Part shown: in pieces, positions 1-10,898 of the stretch | Layout of the letters: each line of letters opens with the position of its first letter | How positions within the stretch are numbered: position 1 is the first letter of the stretch | DNA from: Aristolochia californica | Lineage: Eukaryota > Streptophyta > Magnoliopsida > Piperales > Aristolochiaceae | DNA: 64,000 bases | Reading direction: 5' to 3' | NCBI GenBank assembly: GCA_029961685.1 | Contig: JARWKL010000012.1 | Coordinates: forward strand, 22,429,227 to 22,493,226 | Program-made: the position numbers and the translations under genes | Notes under the pieces: model-generated | The model's input: only the letters and a program-made list of their open reading frames with translations | What the model was told of the DNA's origin: nothing | The model's database searches: none

Positions 1-378
1 TTTTTTTTTTTTAACTTTATGATCTCGAATGTGCAAAATCATCTTCGCACAGGGGAGGGGGGATAGTATTTCTCCCCTAATTTCTCCCCTAAACTTACTG
101 GTTCTGGTTTCCTACCGAGACGACGCGGAGGAGACGGAAGTTGCGGTGACGGAAACAGAGGCAACAACAAGGAGAGGAAGAAATCGAATGGACGGCCACA
201 GAGGCGGCCGGCGAGCAGCTGTCGACGGCGATAGAGGCGGCGACAAGAGCCAATGGGAGAGTCTCTCGCTCACACTCCCGCTCCCGATCCCGATCCCTAT
301 ACCGATCCCGACTCACCTCGAGCTGGCACCGAGCCGAACTCGAGCCACTCGTGAGCCGTCTTAGTTCGAAGCCACCCT
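1..378 (-). mobile_element. GC-rich non-autonomous element, copy 1 (partial at window edge)
   Basis: This GC-rich stretch is similar, in opposite orientation, to 47719-48238. Shared blocks include the phrase ctggttctggttt, the run gaggaagaaatcga, the phrase cggccggcgag with ctgtcgacgg, and a terminal ggtggcttcga (here read as tcgaagccacc at 366-376). Two copies with matching ends indicate a dispersed element, probably a short non-autonomous DNA transposon. No transposase is present. The open frame across it is low in complexity and is probably not a gene. The left end is not resolved because the window starts here. Confidence 0.5.
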
Positions 379-885
379 TAATTCTCTCTATTTAAACCAC
401 AGCTGTTACCACATCATAACATCAAATTTCCAGTTATTTCCATAACAAAGTCAATGGCTCCCGTCTCTAGAAATTGGTAGGGAATATAAATTGGGGTTTT
501 ATTGAAGTTTTTATTACAGCTATGAGAGTTTGAGTTTATTATTATTTTCCAACATAATATTCAACATGTGGTCCTGAGTTCTACGAGAAAGCTCCAGACC
601 ACTTTCTTCCACTAACGCAAAAACAGCCTCGCCCTCGCACAGCACACGGCGGCAGACATCTATAGCAGATTATCTTGTGCTCCTACTTGGCTTTCTCTGG
701 ACACATGGCATCTGAGTTGTCCGTTTACACACCCAAGCCACAGCCACGGCACGCTCCGGAAGGTGTGAACCTGCTGGCCTTACCGAGTAGCCGCCCTCCG
801 CTTCTCTACATAAATGGCTTCTCCCCAGTAAAATCATTGAGTGAGAGAGAGAATTGAAAAACACTATCTTCTCCCTAAGAAGAAG

Positions 886-1107
886 ATGGCCGTCGTTAGT
901 ATGATAAGGTCGTGGTACAAGAGTCACAGAGATGACGATAGTGTTGTCAATGATGGCTTTGATTTTCGCTCCCCCGTCATGCTGGAAGGCGATGGGGATA
1001 ATGACGATGACGGTGGTTACGACTACGCCCCTGCAGCGTCAATGGAAGGTGACGGAGATGACGATGACGACGGCGACGGCGGCTATGATTATGCACCAGC
1101 TGCGTGA
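886..1107 (+). CDS. Small acidic protein ending in GYDYAPAA
   Basis: A 73-residue open frame. I chose the ATG at 886 because it follows a purine-rich leader (aagaagaag) and opens MAVVSMIRSWYKSH, a short basic, amphipathic-looking N-terminus; an earlier ATG at 841 would add 15 residues of little character. The rest is an Asp/Gly-rich linker containing the block GYDYAPAA twice, once internally and once at the exact C-terminus. The two halves are recognisably duplicated at DNA level. Short plant proteins ending in a YDYAPAA-like tail exist, but I cannot name a characterised family and assign no function. A TATA-like ctacataaat lies about 80 bp upstream near 806. No signal peptide or membrane segment is seen. 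The clean stop directly after the conserved tail supports a real gene. Confidence 0.6.
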   Translation: MAVVSMIRSWYKSHRDDDSVVNDGFDFRSPVMLEGDGDNDDDGGYDYAPAASMEGDGDDDDDGDGGYDYAPAA

Positions 1108-2900
1108 ACTCAGAAGCTGTTGTTTTCGTCTGTAATCCTACATAATCACACGACCCAAGAGTTGTACCTTGTAGGGTTTTGTACCGAGGATTTTTTCTTT
1201 GTTTTGTTTCTTATTAGGTAAGAGAACTAGGATAGCTAAATCAGCTACATCAAGGTTGGGCTTTTACGTTTTGGCTTCTGATCTCTTGTACTGGGTTTAT
1301 AGAGTTCAGGGACTGCTTTGGTTAGTGCATCATTTGCTTCGTCTTTCTTTTTCTGGTTTTTTAATTTCGGTAGGAAGCAAACAGTTCTATCGTAGAACAC
1401 AATCACTTAGTAAGTAGGCAAGCCAATCAACTGAAGTTACTCGAAATTTGATAAAGAGTTTGGAAAATTAACTGTTCTTTAGTTTTAGATCTTGTGAATC
1501 ATTTTTATTTTTTGAAATGCTCCCAAATTTTCAATTCAGAATTTATGGAAAACCACATATCTAAGTATATTTTCTAAAATAACAGCTAATTGTGTTTGAG
1601 ATTTTTGGATCGTTGATATAACTGATTGTATGATTTAGTCTTCGGATTCGATGAAATTCAATCATCTCGCTTTTGTAGTACGTTTCATCAATAGGCTCCT
1701 CTTACTGTCTTTAACAATGAACTTTCCTTCCAACATCTATATAGTAAATAACTTTTGATTTCAATGAAATAAGGGGAAACGACAACCAAAGATTGTTACT
1801 TAGACATTAGAACACCAATAAATTTCGACCAAAATCTCTTCACATTGTTTTTCATGGATTTAGAGATATACACTAAGGGTATTGATGCTTCATACCCTCC
1901 ACTAGTGAGATAATTATCTCTCATCATGTTAGCTTTGACAAGATATTCTGCCTTATGTTTCTGACAACGCATTTTTTGTACTCCTTTGTTGTTTCTTTCT
2001 CATAAGCCCTTCAAGAAAGTTCATTCTCCATACAATTTTCTCCATCTCAAACCTTGAGCTACAACTTTTAGAATCATATTTATCCCCTTGACCATTGGGG
2101 TCTTCTAGTGTAGTAGTACATATTATCCATCTCTTTGATTCATTTCCACATGTAGTGGTAATTTATTGAAATCATTCTACTCCAACCACCACCTGTTATT
2201 ATTAACAATCACCCAAATATGTGGTAAGAATACATCACGTAACAAGTCAACAAAGTCCTCATCATCTAACAAGTCAGCTGATCTTTTGTCCAAGTCATCA
2301 CACATGTAAGGATCTCAGTCTCTCTAATGATCAAGGATACTCCTGATAGCTAGAAAATCTTCCCTTATCTCTTGATATTAGAAGGCATCAAGAATTCAAA
2401 TACTTAATCATTGGAGATTTATAAACTTAAAGTAATGATTTTCTCCTATAAAGTCTCTATCTACAATGTTTCAATTTCTTAACATCAGAGAATTGAGAAT
2501 AAGTCGGACTCTTGCGTCGGTCAATCTTCAATCAATAAAAATTCATTCCATTCATAATACTTATCAATATCTTTTTATATGGTATTAGATGTGCCAAGCA
2601 TAACATTCCAGGACAAACTCAACATTATGTTGTCATTCTAGTGGTCTTTCAAGTTGCTACTTTTTGGTTTTGTCCTCCTTGCTCATAATGACATCATTCT
2701 CTTCCAACAAGTCTCTTTCAGTCCCAAATGCCACTGGTTCTCCCTCCATTTTGGTAACTTCGATCACCTTTCTAGTTGTTATCAAACTCAATGACACCAA
2801 CTATGTTATCTAGAGGCATCTATGGCTAAATATCATTATGTCTCAAAATATTTTACCTCATATTGACGGTAAATCTTCTTTCCTAACTCCTTTTCTTGCT
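1108..2900. other. Gene-free AT-rich spacer
   Basis: About 1.8 kb without a supportable open frame. It begins with the presumed 3' untranslated region of the small acidic-protein gene and passes into AT-rich sequence that reads like old, unidentifiable repeat DNA. No LTR, tRNA or structural RNA was recognised. Confidence 0.5.
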
Positions 2901-2929
2901 GCTTAAATAGAGGAAAATCCTCTGCCAAA

Positions 2930-4130
2930 TCCAAAATATAAAACATGGATTCAAAGAGACAAATAGATCATGTGTTAGCTCATTGTCACCATTGTTGAGG
3001 AAGTCTATGCTCACATTATTGGTCATCAATTTTTTGGTAAAATAAGGCAACTTGAAAATGTGTCTCTATATGCTCAACAATCAAATTTAAGAGAGTTTCA
3101 TCTTTGCTAATAGTTAGTTTCTTCAAAAAAGAAGATAGTGCTTCTGTCAATATTTTTCTTTCACAATTCATGTCTTTTTTTTTTTATTCTCTTACATCTA
3201 TCAATACTCTAGTAAACAATACATACAAAGCCTTTTTTATTGTTGAATGGTCTTGGATCATCTTTTGACAACTTTCATACTATTGTCCTAGACAAACCAC
3301 CTTTTCCTTCCTATGATGAGATTGTTCTCATGGCTATAAATCATACTCTCTGACTACGGCCATCCCTTTCTTCACCATTGCTATTGATTTTCTCTCTCAA
3401 TGAATTTTCAGAAAAGGTGGGCTGAACAAGTCTTCTGAGACTAGTTCAAGTAATAGTAATCCTAATTCCTCCAACTAAGGCAAAAAATTTTGTACTCGTT
3501 AAACACAAGAAGTTGCCTCCAACTCCACTCAAGTTTGATATCAAATTTGTCTCAAGCTAAACCACACAACTACAATTTGTTGTCATCTTTACAAGCAATT
3601 ATATCAACTTGAGTCTCTTCCTCATGCATTACAAGCCCTTTCATTGGCTCCCCAACCAAGATTAACTTTGATTCCTCACTATGGGGCTACAACACATATG
3701 ACCAAGTAACCACTATTTTTTTCACATTGTGATGGTGGGAGATGGAGTCTTCTTATGGTATAAGGCATTGAGATATATCTCTTCCTACTAGGATGTTTAG
3801 TTCTCTTTCTTCTCAAAACATTCTATTTGTTCCAGAAATCCTTAATAAGTTGTTATCTCTAAGCACGTCAACAACTGATGATATTTTTTTATAGTGAATT
3901 CAATCAGATTTTTTTTTTGTGCTAAATGACCAGGTAACACAATAAGGGATTGTAAGGGAGAGGCAATGTGGAATCTATGACCTTCCACCTACTCATTTTG
4001 CATCTATGACAATAACATGTCATATCATGCTTTAGCATAAGCGATTAGTACATCCTTCTTGTACTATTTTATGATCTGAATACTCTAAGTTAATTTCATG
4101 TGATGGTAGTGTTTTGTTGTCTTCTTGTGG
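2930..4130 (+). mobile_element. Decayed Ty1-copia gag-protease relic
   Basis: Stop-riddled and frameshifted, but short windows still read as copia gag and protease in the right order. Near 2990-3030 a frame gives EEVYAHIIGH, a gag pattern. At 3241-3350 a frame gives LLNGLGSSFDNF followed by DKPPFPSYDEIVL, the usual gag LNGL..FD....D.P..SFDEL block. Near 3680-3705 HYGATTHMTK matches the protease DSGATxHMT active-site block, with the catalytic Asp-Ser replaced. Near 3830-3875 VPEILNKLLSLSTST resembles the VP.I..NLLS(V) block just downstream of protease. No integrase, reverse transcriptase or LTRs were found, so this is an old fragment with no coding capacity. Confidence 0.65.
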
Positions 4131-5340
4131 TAGACGTCAAATGGGAAAATCTTCCAAACTTTCTTTTTATACAAGAACTTCTATTAGGTTTATGAAGAAC
4201 AAACCTAGAGGGGCTGAATAAGTTTATTAACTTTCATTCTAAGTTTAACTTTTTTTGGTTTAATTCCTATGTATTCTTTTAATTAATTCAAAGTGCAAAG
4301 CCAATTTTATAGCTTATGTTCATACAAAATGACCGAGGTATATGTGAAAGTAATTAGTAATTACATACAAAGGGTACATAGGATTTTTACATGGTACACA
4401 ATCTTTTTATGAATGGCTAATTCACCTCCCAAGATGTTTTAACACCTAGAGGCTCCACTAAGCTTGGGTTACCCTATGACATCTATAATAAATCACCTTG
4501 AAGACCAATTACAATGTTATCTACTTAGGGACTCACACCACTCAGTTCACTACAACAACCAACTTATAGTAGCACACCCTCACTTTGATTTATAACAACT
4601 AACTAGTCACACTAGCTTAGGCCCACAAAGGAATTTTCCAACTCACTAGGCTACACAAGCGTAGAACAACACAGAGGATTTCACCAACTCACTAGCCACG
4701 GCAACCTACGCGCATAAAGGGATTTTCAACATTGTTTGCGTACACAAGGTCTTACAGTCCATGCAACAACAAATATAACTTTTTGAGTTTTACTCTTTAG
4801 TCACAATAACTTCTCTCAAATACTTTGGAGTAAGGATGATCTTAGCTACTCAAGGCTTGACTCAAATTGCAAGGATTACTTACTTACGATATAGTCTAAT
4901 GTAAAATTCCACTCATTAGGTTGTTAACAATCCAAATACAAACAAATTATAGGTACACTAATCCTAAGTACATACTCAATGTAATCAACAACCCATAATA
5001 GTTTTTAATGACTTTTTTTTGTAGAAAATATAGATAGCTCATAATAGTCTTTGATGACTTAAACCCTTTCAAATGCCCCGATAGACTAATATTAGTATGT
5101 ATTGATATGATTTGAAAACAAAAGAGGCTGAAAAAAATTATTTTAAGTGGTAGTCAATCACACAACTATTGAATCAAATATGATCTTAAAATCATCTGGC
5201 ATGCATTCAATATATCAAGATTTAAGTATTCAATCAAGATTTGGAGGCCTATAATTTCCAGATCTGAGTCTAATATTAAAAAAAATTGAATTTTTGCAGT
5301 AAGGGGTCAATTCTTCTCTAGAGTCAACTGCTTTCTCCTT
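4131..5340. other. Gene-free AT-rich spacer
   Basis: Low-complexity, AT-rich DNA with many stops in all frames. Repeated phrases such as cacaaaggaattttcca and cataaagggattttcaa (about 4625-4735) suggest diverged local duplication. Nothing codable or structured was recognised. Confidence 0.4.
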
Positions 5341-5344
5341 TTTT

Positions 5345-5463
5345 TTTAATGTTTCTGCTTCTATAGGAGTCAAATCCTATGTAAGGAGTGAATTCCTCGT
5401 AGTGCATGTGGATACCTTTTGATCTATTAAAACCTTCAATTTTCTTGGGTATTGACACCCTTT
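5345..5463. repeat. Degenerate ~115-119 bp tandem repeat, unit left of the gypsy element
   Basis: The segment ending cttgggtattgacaccc (to 5460) is similar over about 90 bp to 10912-11000, which ends cctgggtgttgacaccc. Once the gypsy element is removed the two lie about 119 bp apart, so they look like adjacent units of one old tandem array that was split by the insertion. Further, more diverged units continue to the right of the element. Confidence 0.5.
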
Positions 5464-5868
5464 TGTTATGAGCTCCATAGCATCCCAAGTTATCAACAGG
5501 CGTAGAAATTAAATTATTTCCCTTTCCATGTATGTTAAATTTGGTTTGGAAGTAATTTGGCGTGAACCAATTGACCCATGGGTCTAAGTTGTATTTCGTC
5601 CCCAAACATATTTATTGGGACGGAAAGTTGAATGAAGGCAAACATTGAGTAAATTAATTTTAGCCAAGTCGGATTCTCCTTCAGAGGTCCAGGTTGGATT
5701 CTTCCTCAGAGGTCCAGGTCAAGCTTCCTTCAAAGCTCAATCCATTCCATTCCGATTCCACCATTACACGTTCAAAGAACAGGAGTTCTCTTCCAGCGTC
5801 AACAGTCAATCTGGAGGGAAGAGAGGGAAGAAGGGTGACGAGATCCATGGCCCGGGAAGATCCCAATA
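5464..5868 (+). repeat. 5' LTR of the gypsy element
   Basis: 405 bp, TG at the start and an ..AATA end where the 3' LTR has ..AACA. It carries a short internal tandem duplication absent from the 3' LTR: gaggtccaggt occurs twice around 5684-5720. The two LTRs are otherwise collinear. Confidence 0.9.
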
Positions 5869-5871
5869 TCT

Positions 5872-5883
5872 TGGTATCAAACA
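5872..5883 (+). other. Primer-binding site of the gypsy element
   Basis: tggtatcaaaca lies three bases inside the 5' LTR. It matches the usual tRNA-iMet site TGGTATCAGAGC over its first eight bases and differs by likely G-to-A changes beyond that. Confidence 0.8.
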
Positions 5884-8800
5884 GGTCCACCCTTGGGGAT
5901 TCCTCTTCCCCAGAGGATTTGCATAAGCTTATTGATGCCAATCGTCAAAGATCAAATGCAGGTATTGATGATCTTCGCACTTCAATGGAGACAATGAATA
6001 CGACACTAGAGCTCATTCTCCGATGACTTGATGAAAGTGGGGGTCGAGGACCACCGCTGCCAACAACCTATTCTCCGCCAGCCGAGCACCACCAGCCACC
6101 ACCACCACCTCCTCCACCACCGTTGCGCCACCCCCATCCACCTATGGCACCTCACGCCTAGGGACCAAATTCGGCTCCCAGTTATGTGAAACTGGACTTT
6201 CCGACATTTGATGGGTCTAAAGACCCCTTGATCTAGTTACACAAATGTGACTAGTTCTTTTACCATAAAAAAACACCCGCAGATGATCGGGTCCAGTTGG
6301 CCGCATACCATATGCTCGATGAAGCGCTCCTATGGTTCCACCAATTTCGAAATGAACATTTGGTTTAGGATTGGGAGACATTTAAACAATCTTGCATGAT
6401 GAGGTTTGGTCCTCTAGCTAGTACCAATCCGTTAGGCGAATTGATAAATTTTAAACAGACAAGCCCACTTGATGTGTACCAAAATACCTTCCAGGAATGT
6501 TTGGCCAGAGCTAGTAATTTTATCAAACCCTCCCAGTATGTTCAAATCTTTATTGTTGGGTTGACTAAGGCCTTGCGTCTGGAGGTTGAATTACATGGCC
6601 CTAGAGATTTGGATCACGCTATGAATCTGGCCAGGACAATTGATACTAAACAATGTGTTCTATAGGAATCATTGATCAGAAAACCATCTTGGCCAAGCAG
6701 GACAAATACCACTGCGCCATCAACTTATTCAGGGCCCCCACGTACAGGTCCTACTGCAGCCCAACGTGCAGAGAGTTCTTCCTCCACACCACCAGCCCCT
6801 TACATAAAAAAATTAAATAGACAAGAGATGGAACAGAGGAGGGCCAAGGGCCTTTGTTTTAATTGTGATGACCAGTATGTCCAAGGTCACATATGCAAAA
6901 AATTGTTCAGTGTAATTCTCTGTGAGGATTCTGAGGACATACTACTCGAGGAAGACATTGTTGAGACAGACGAGGAAGGCCCAACTATTTCACTCCATGC
7001 CATGATTGTCCTACGCAGTTCCAACACAATGCAAGTTCGGGCACAATTATACCTTCTACAATTACTAGCCTTAGTTGACTCGGACAGCACGCATAACTTC
7101 ATTAGTCAGCTAGCGGCAGAACAACTTGGGTTAGTAATCCAGCAGAACATGCCTCTTAGTCTCAGAAGCCAATGGGGCCAAAATCGCTAGTGTGGGTATC
7201 TCTACAACCACCCCCTTTTCTATTTAGGGCCACTCCTTTATTGTCGATTTCTTGGTGATTCCTTTGGCAGGATTTGATTTGGTACTCAGAGTTAAATGAC
7301 TCCAAATGTTAGGGCCTATTTTATAGGATTTCAGGCCCTGACCATGACCTTCATAGAGGCCCAACGTCAGATAACCTTGCATGGCACACATGCTACTGTG
7401 CCCTACACACTTCAGGCAGTTCAGGTCCAGAGCACCGAGCTCTGTAAGATATCTAAATTACTTACAGACTTTGAAGATTTATTTCAGGCACCTTCTGCTC
7501 TTCTGCCTATTCGCCACTATGATCACCGCATTAGATTGCAAATGGGGACTGAATCTGTGGTGGTTCGGCCTTACTGTTACCCTCACTTACAAAAGGATGA
7601 AATTGAGCGCCAGTGCCAAAATATGCTCTTCCAGGGAATTATTCAGCCCAACAGGTCTCCTTTCTCATCCCCGGTGTTACTAGTCAAAAAGCATGACAAG
7701 TCGTGGAGGTTTTGTGTGAACTACAGGTAGCTCAATGCTCACACAATTAAAAACAAATTTCCCATTCCAGTGGTGGACGAGCTGTTAGATGAGTTACATG
7801 GCGCCAATGTTTTACCAAGCTGGACTTGATGTTTGGTTATCATCAGATTCGAGTTCATCCTTCAGATGTGGAGAAGACCGCGTTTCGCACGCATCATGGT
7901 CATTTCGAGTTCCTCGTCATGCCCTTTGGTCTCTCCAATGCGCCATCCACATTCCAGGCCCTCATGAATGAGGTATTTAGCTCTATCTTGCAGAAATATG
8001 TTCTTGTTTTTTTTATGATATATTGGTGTATAACAAACACTGGGACGAGCACCTTCAGCACCTTCACCAGGTATTTACTCTTCTCTGCTCCCATCATTTG
8101 GTTTTAAACAAGTCCAAATGTTCTATGGGTACCTCCAAGGTGACATACTTGGGCCAAGTTATTTCAACAGTTGGGGTGAAGGTTGACCAAAGCAAGATTC
8201 AAGCCATCACAGACTGGCCTCCTCCCACCTCCATCACAACGTTAAGGGGATTTTTGGGCCTCGCTGGGTGTTATAGAAAACTTATCCGCAACTATGGCCA
8301 GATTGCAGTGCAGCTCCACAATCTCCTCAAGAAAAATGCTTTCACATGGTCTGAGACAGCGAATCATTCCTTTCAGTAGTTGAAGGAAACATTATCTTTA
8401 GCACCGATTTTGCAGCTCCCGAATTTTGATGAGTTATTTGTAGTGGAATGTAATACTTCGGGCGGAGGTATAGGTGCAGTGTTACATCAACAAGGCCACC
8501 CGATCGCTTATTTTAGCTAACAACTTGGCCCACACCATCACAAATTAGCGGCTTATGAAAGGGAATTAATCGGTTTAGCTAAAACAATCCAACATTGGCG
8601 GCCTTATCTCTGGGGGCGCCCATTTCTTATTCAAACCGATCATTGCAGCTTGAAGTATCTTCTTGAGCAACGTCTCCACCTCCCCTCAACAACACTGGTT
8701 GAGTAAGCTGATGGGGTTTGACTTTACAGTTGATTATAAACCTGGCAGTTTGAATGTGGGGGTTGATGCCTTGTCTTGCCGGGACGTTCCAGAGCCACAC

Positions 8801-9603
8801 TTACATGCTATCAGTCAGTCCAGAGTTCTTTTGCTGGATTCTATTCGGGAGGAGACACAGCAGCATCCAGAACTCATTACATTATATCATGATATTCAGC
8901 AGGGGACATCGGATATCCATTGGACGATCCAAGATCGTCTTATCTTGTTCAGGAACATGATTTTTCTGCACCACACCTCGCCACATATTCCCAATATCTT
9001 AGCATCTTTCCATGGCAGTACACATGAGAGCAGACAAAAAACATATTTCTGCCTCAGTAGAGATTTTTATTGGAAGGGTATGAAAAACAGCGTAACAGAT
9101 TATGTGGTAGCTTGTCAGACTTGTCAACGGAACAAAGCTGAATCATTAAGTCCAGTGGGGTTGCTCCAACCACTTCAGCTACTGTCATAGGAATAGTCAA
9201 ATATTTCCATGGACTTCATTGATGGCCTCCCCCCCTCTTCCGTTAAATCCGTTATATTCATTGTGGTTGACCGCTTCTCCAAGTATGGCCATTTCCTCCC
9301 TTTGGCGCATCCCTACACAACCGCTCACATGACTCAGATCTTCATGGATAACATTGTCCGGTTACATGGGATGTCTGCGTCCATTACTAGGGATAGGGAC
9401 ACCATCTTTACAAGGTGGGTTAAGTGGCTGGCATGGGCAGAGTTTTGTTATAATACATCATACCACAGTGCCCTCGGTACTACTCCGTTCAAGGTAGTAT
9501 ATGGCAGGGATCTGCCTCAACTTTTGTCGTATGAACCAGGTACATCCAAGGTACCTTGGACCAGGCTTTAGCAGAAAGGGACGCCATGCTCAGAAAGGTG
9601 CGC

Positions 9604-10025
9604 ACTCTTGCCCAAGCTCGCTTAACTTCAGAGTTCTGAGTCAGATACCTAGCCAATACAACCTGAAAAGACTAGCCGTTTAAGGTGCGGAAAGCCAAGT
9701 ACCTAACTTAGACCACGAACTCTAACAAGAGTGGACGGAACCACTCTAACACCTACCCCGCCTATTCTGGAGCCGCTTCTCACGGGATACGAACGCGGGC
9801 TGTGGCGTGCCTAGCTCTGATACTATGTTAAAGTCCTAAGCAAGAGTACTTCCCATAAGGTCACCCATCCTAGAATTACTCTTGCCCAAACTCACTTAAC
9901 TTCGGAGTTCTGAGTCAGATACCTGGCCAATACAACTCGAAAGGACTAGCCGTTTAAGGTGCGGAAAGCCAAGTACCTAACTCAGACTACAAACTCTAAC
10001 AAGAGTGGACGGAACCACTCTGACA
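9604..10025 (-). mobile_element. Cassandra-like TRIM with 5S rRNA sequence in its LTRs
   Basis: A miniature LTR element on the minus strand, nested in the gypsy integrase-chromodomain interval. The intact LTR is 9826-10025 (200 bp, TG..CA). The second LTR is 9604-9751 and lacks the last 52 bp in element orientation. Between them lie about 74 bp with a site complementary to tRNA-iMet directly against the LTR (minus-strand TAGTATCAGAGC, 9814-9825) and a minus-strand purine tract (GGCGGGGTAGG, 9752-9762) against the other LTR. It has no coding capacity. 5S-derived LTR sequence is the hallmark of Cassandra retrotransposons, so the class assignment is firm even though I could not align it to a reference. 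Confidence 0.85.
9846..9913 (-). other. 5S rRNA-derived segment inside the TRIM LTR
   Basis: Read on the minus strand this contains AACTCCGAAGTTAAG, TTGGGCAAGAG and AGGATGGGTGACC followed by TGGGAAGT. These are the core of plant 5S rRNA, including the A box, intermediate element and C box of the internal RNA polymerase III promoter. The remaining 5S ends are missing, so it is not a functional 5S gene. The partner LTR keeps only the part around the A box. Confidence 0.88.
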
Positions 10026-10477
10026 ATGATAAGAAGCACTGGGAAATGTTCTTCTCTCCCGGGGATTATGTGTGGCTACGTCTCCAACATTACAGGCAGC
10101 TGTCACTAAATGCCTCCAAACGTCACAAACTCTCCCTGAAATATTATGGTCCCTTTCAGGCACTGGATCGCATTGGCATAGTCGCCTACCGCTTGCAGCT
10201 TCCACCAGAAGCCAAGATCCACAATGTGTCTCACGTCTCCCAATTGAAGGCCTTCCAGGGAGACTCCCCATTGCTGCACACCCCTCTGCCACTGCTACAT
10301 GAAGGTCGAGTTCTTTCTACTCCAGCGCAGGTGTTGCAAGCTCGCCGCATTCAAGGTGATTGGAAGGTTCTAGTGCAGTGGGTTGATGCTGACCCTAGTG
10401 ACACTACATGGGAGCCCTTAGCCGCTTTCAGGGCTCTCTACCCCTCTTTCGAGCTTGAGGACAAACTCTTTCTCTAG

Positions 10478-10488
10478 GAGGGGGGTGA
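10478..10488 (+). other. Polypurine tract of the gypsy element
   Basis: aggaggggggtga-type purine run directly after the polyprotein stop and immediately before the TG of the 3' LTR, the expected site of plus-strand priming. Confidence 0.8.
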
Positions 10489-10879
10489 TGTTATGGACTC
10501 CATAGCATCCCGAGTTATCAACAGGCGTAGGAATTAAATTATTTCCCTTTCCATGTATGTTATTTTTTGTTTGGTTTGGTTTGGATGTAATTTGGCATGA
10601 ATCAATTGACCCATGGGTCTAAGTTATATTCTTGTCCCCAAACATATTTATTGGGACGGAAAGCTGAATGAAGGCAATCATTGAGTAAATTAACTTTAGC
10701 TAGGTCAGATTCTCCCTCAGAGGTCCAGGTTGAGCTTTCTTCAAAGCTCAATCTATTTCATTCTGATTCCACCATTACACGTTCAAAGAACAGGAGTTCT
10801 CTTCCAGCATCAACAATCAATCTGGAGGGAAGAGAGGCAAGAAGGGTGACGAGATCTATGGCCCGGGAAGATCCCAACA
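10489..10879 (+). repeat. 3' LTR of the gypsy element
   Basis: 391 bp, TG..CA, preceded by the purine tract and followed by the target duplication ccttt. It is collinear with 5464-5868 apart from small indels, including a tttggtttggtttgg expansion near 10568-10585. Confidence 0.9.
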
Positions 10880-10898
10880 CCTTTCCTCCTTCATCTTT

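Larger units (their letters stand above)
6183..10477 (+). pseudogene. Gypsy gag-pol polyprotein remnant
   Basis: Gag is visible at about 6183-6660 (opening LDFPTFDGS), with a zinc knuckle near 6858-6895 of C-x2-C-x4-H-x4-C type. The protease core near 7076-7105 reads VDSDSTHNFIS, where the family has D-S-G, so the active-site glycine is changed. Reverse transcriptase spans about 7580-8380, with in-frame stops (for example after FCVNYR at 7728) and a frame break beside the Y-x-D-D position near 8010. RNase H is at about 8440-8645. Integrase starts with an H-H-C-C domain (ending CQTCQRNK) near 9005-9140. In the DDE core a deletion near 9410 removes the stretch holding the catalytic Glu. A C-terminal chromodomain lies at about 10320-10474 (VLVQWVDADP, TWEPL). 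No functional product is expected. Confidence 0.9.
5464..10879 (+). mobile_element. Complete but dead Ty3-gypsy (chromovirus) LTR retrotransposon
   Basis: The element is bounded by two LTRs that both begin TGTTATG and by an identical 5-bp target duplication, ccttt, at 5459-5463 and 10880-10884. A primer-binding site lies just inside the 5' LTR and a purine tract abuts the 3' LTR. Internal order is gag, protease, reverse transcriptase, RNase H, integrase, chromodomain, the Ty3-gypsy order. The polyprotein is broken by many stops, frameshifts and an integrase deletion, and a Cassandra-like element is inserted at 9604-10025. Transition-type differences between LTRs (for example cccaatatc against cccaacacc) fit age and methylation-driven decay. 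Confidence 0.93.

Noticed and set aside
29..364. 111-codon open frame in GC-rich DNA at the window start
   Set aside because: Low-complexity composition, overlapping open frame on the other strand, and the sequence is part of a dispersed repeat shared with 47719-48238.
9846..9913. Functional 5S rRNA gene
   Set aside because: Only the central part of 5S is present, and it lies inside an LTR-bounded miniature element, so it is a Cassandra-type LTR component.
9959..10477. Independent 172-codon gene
   Set aside because: The frame joins the TRIM LTR to the gypsy integrase C-terminus and chromodomain; it is transposon debris.
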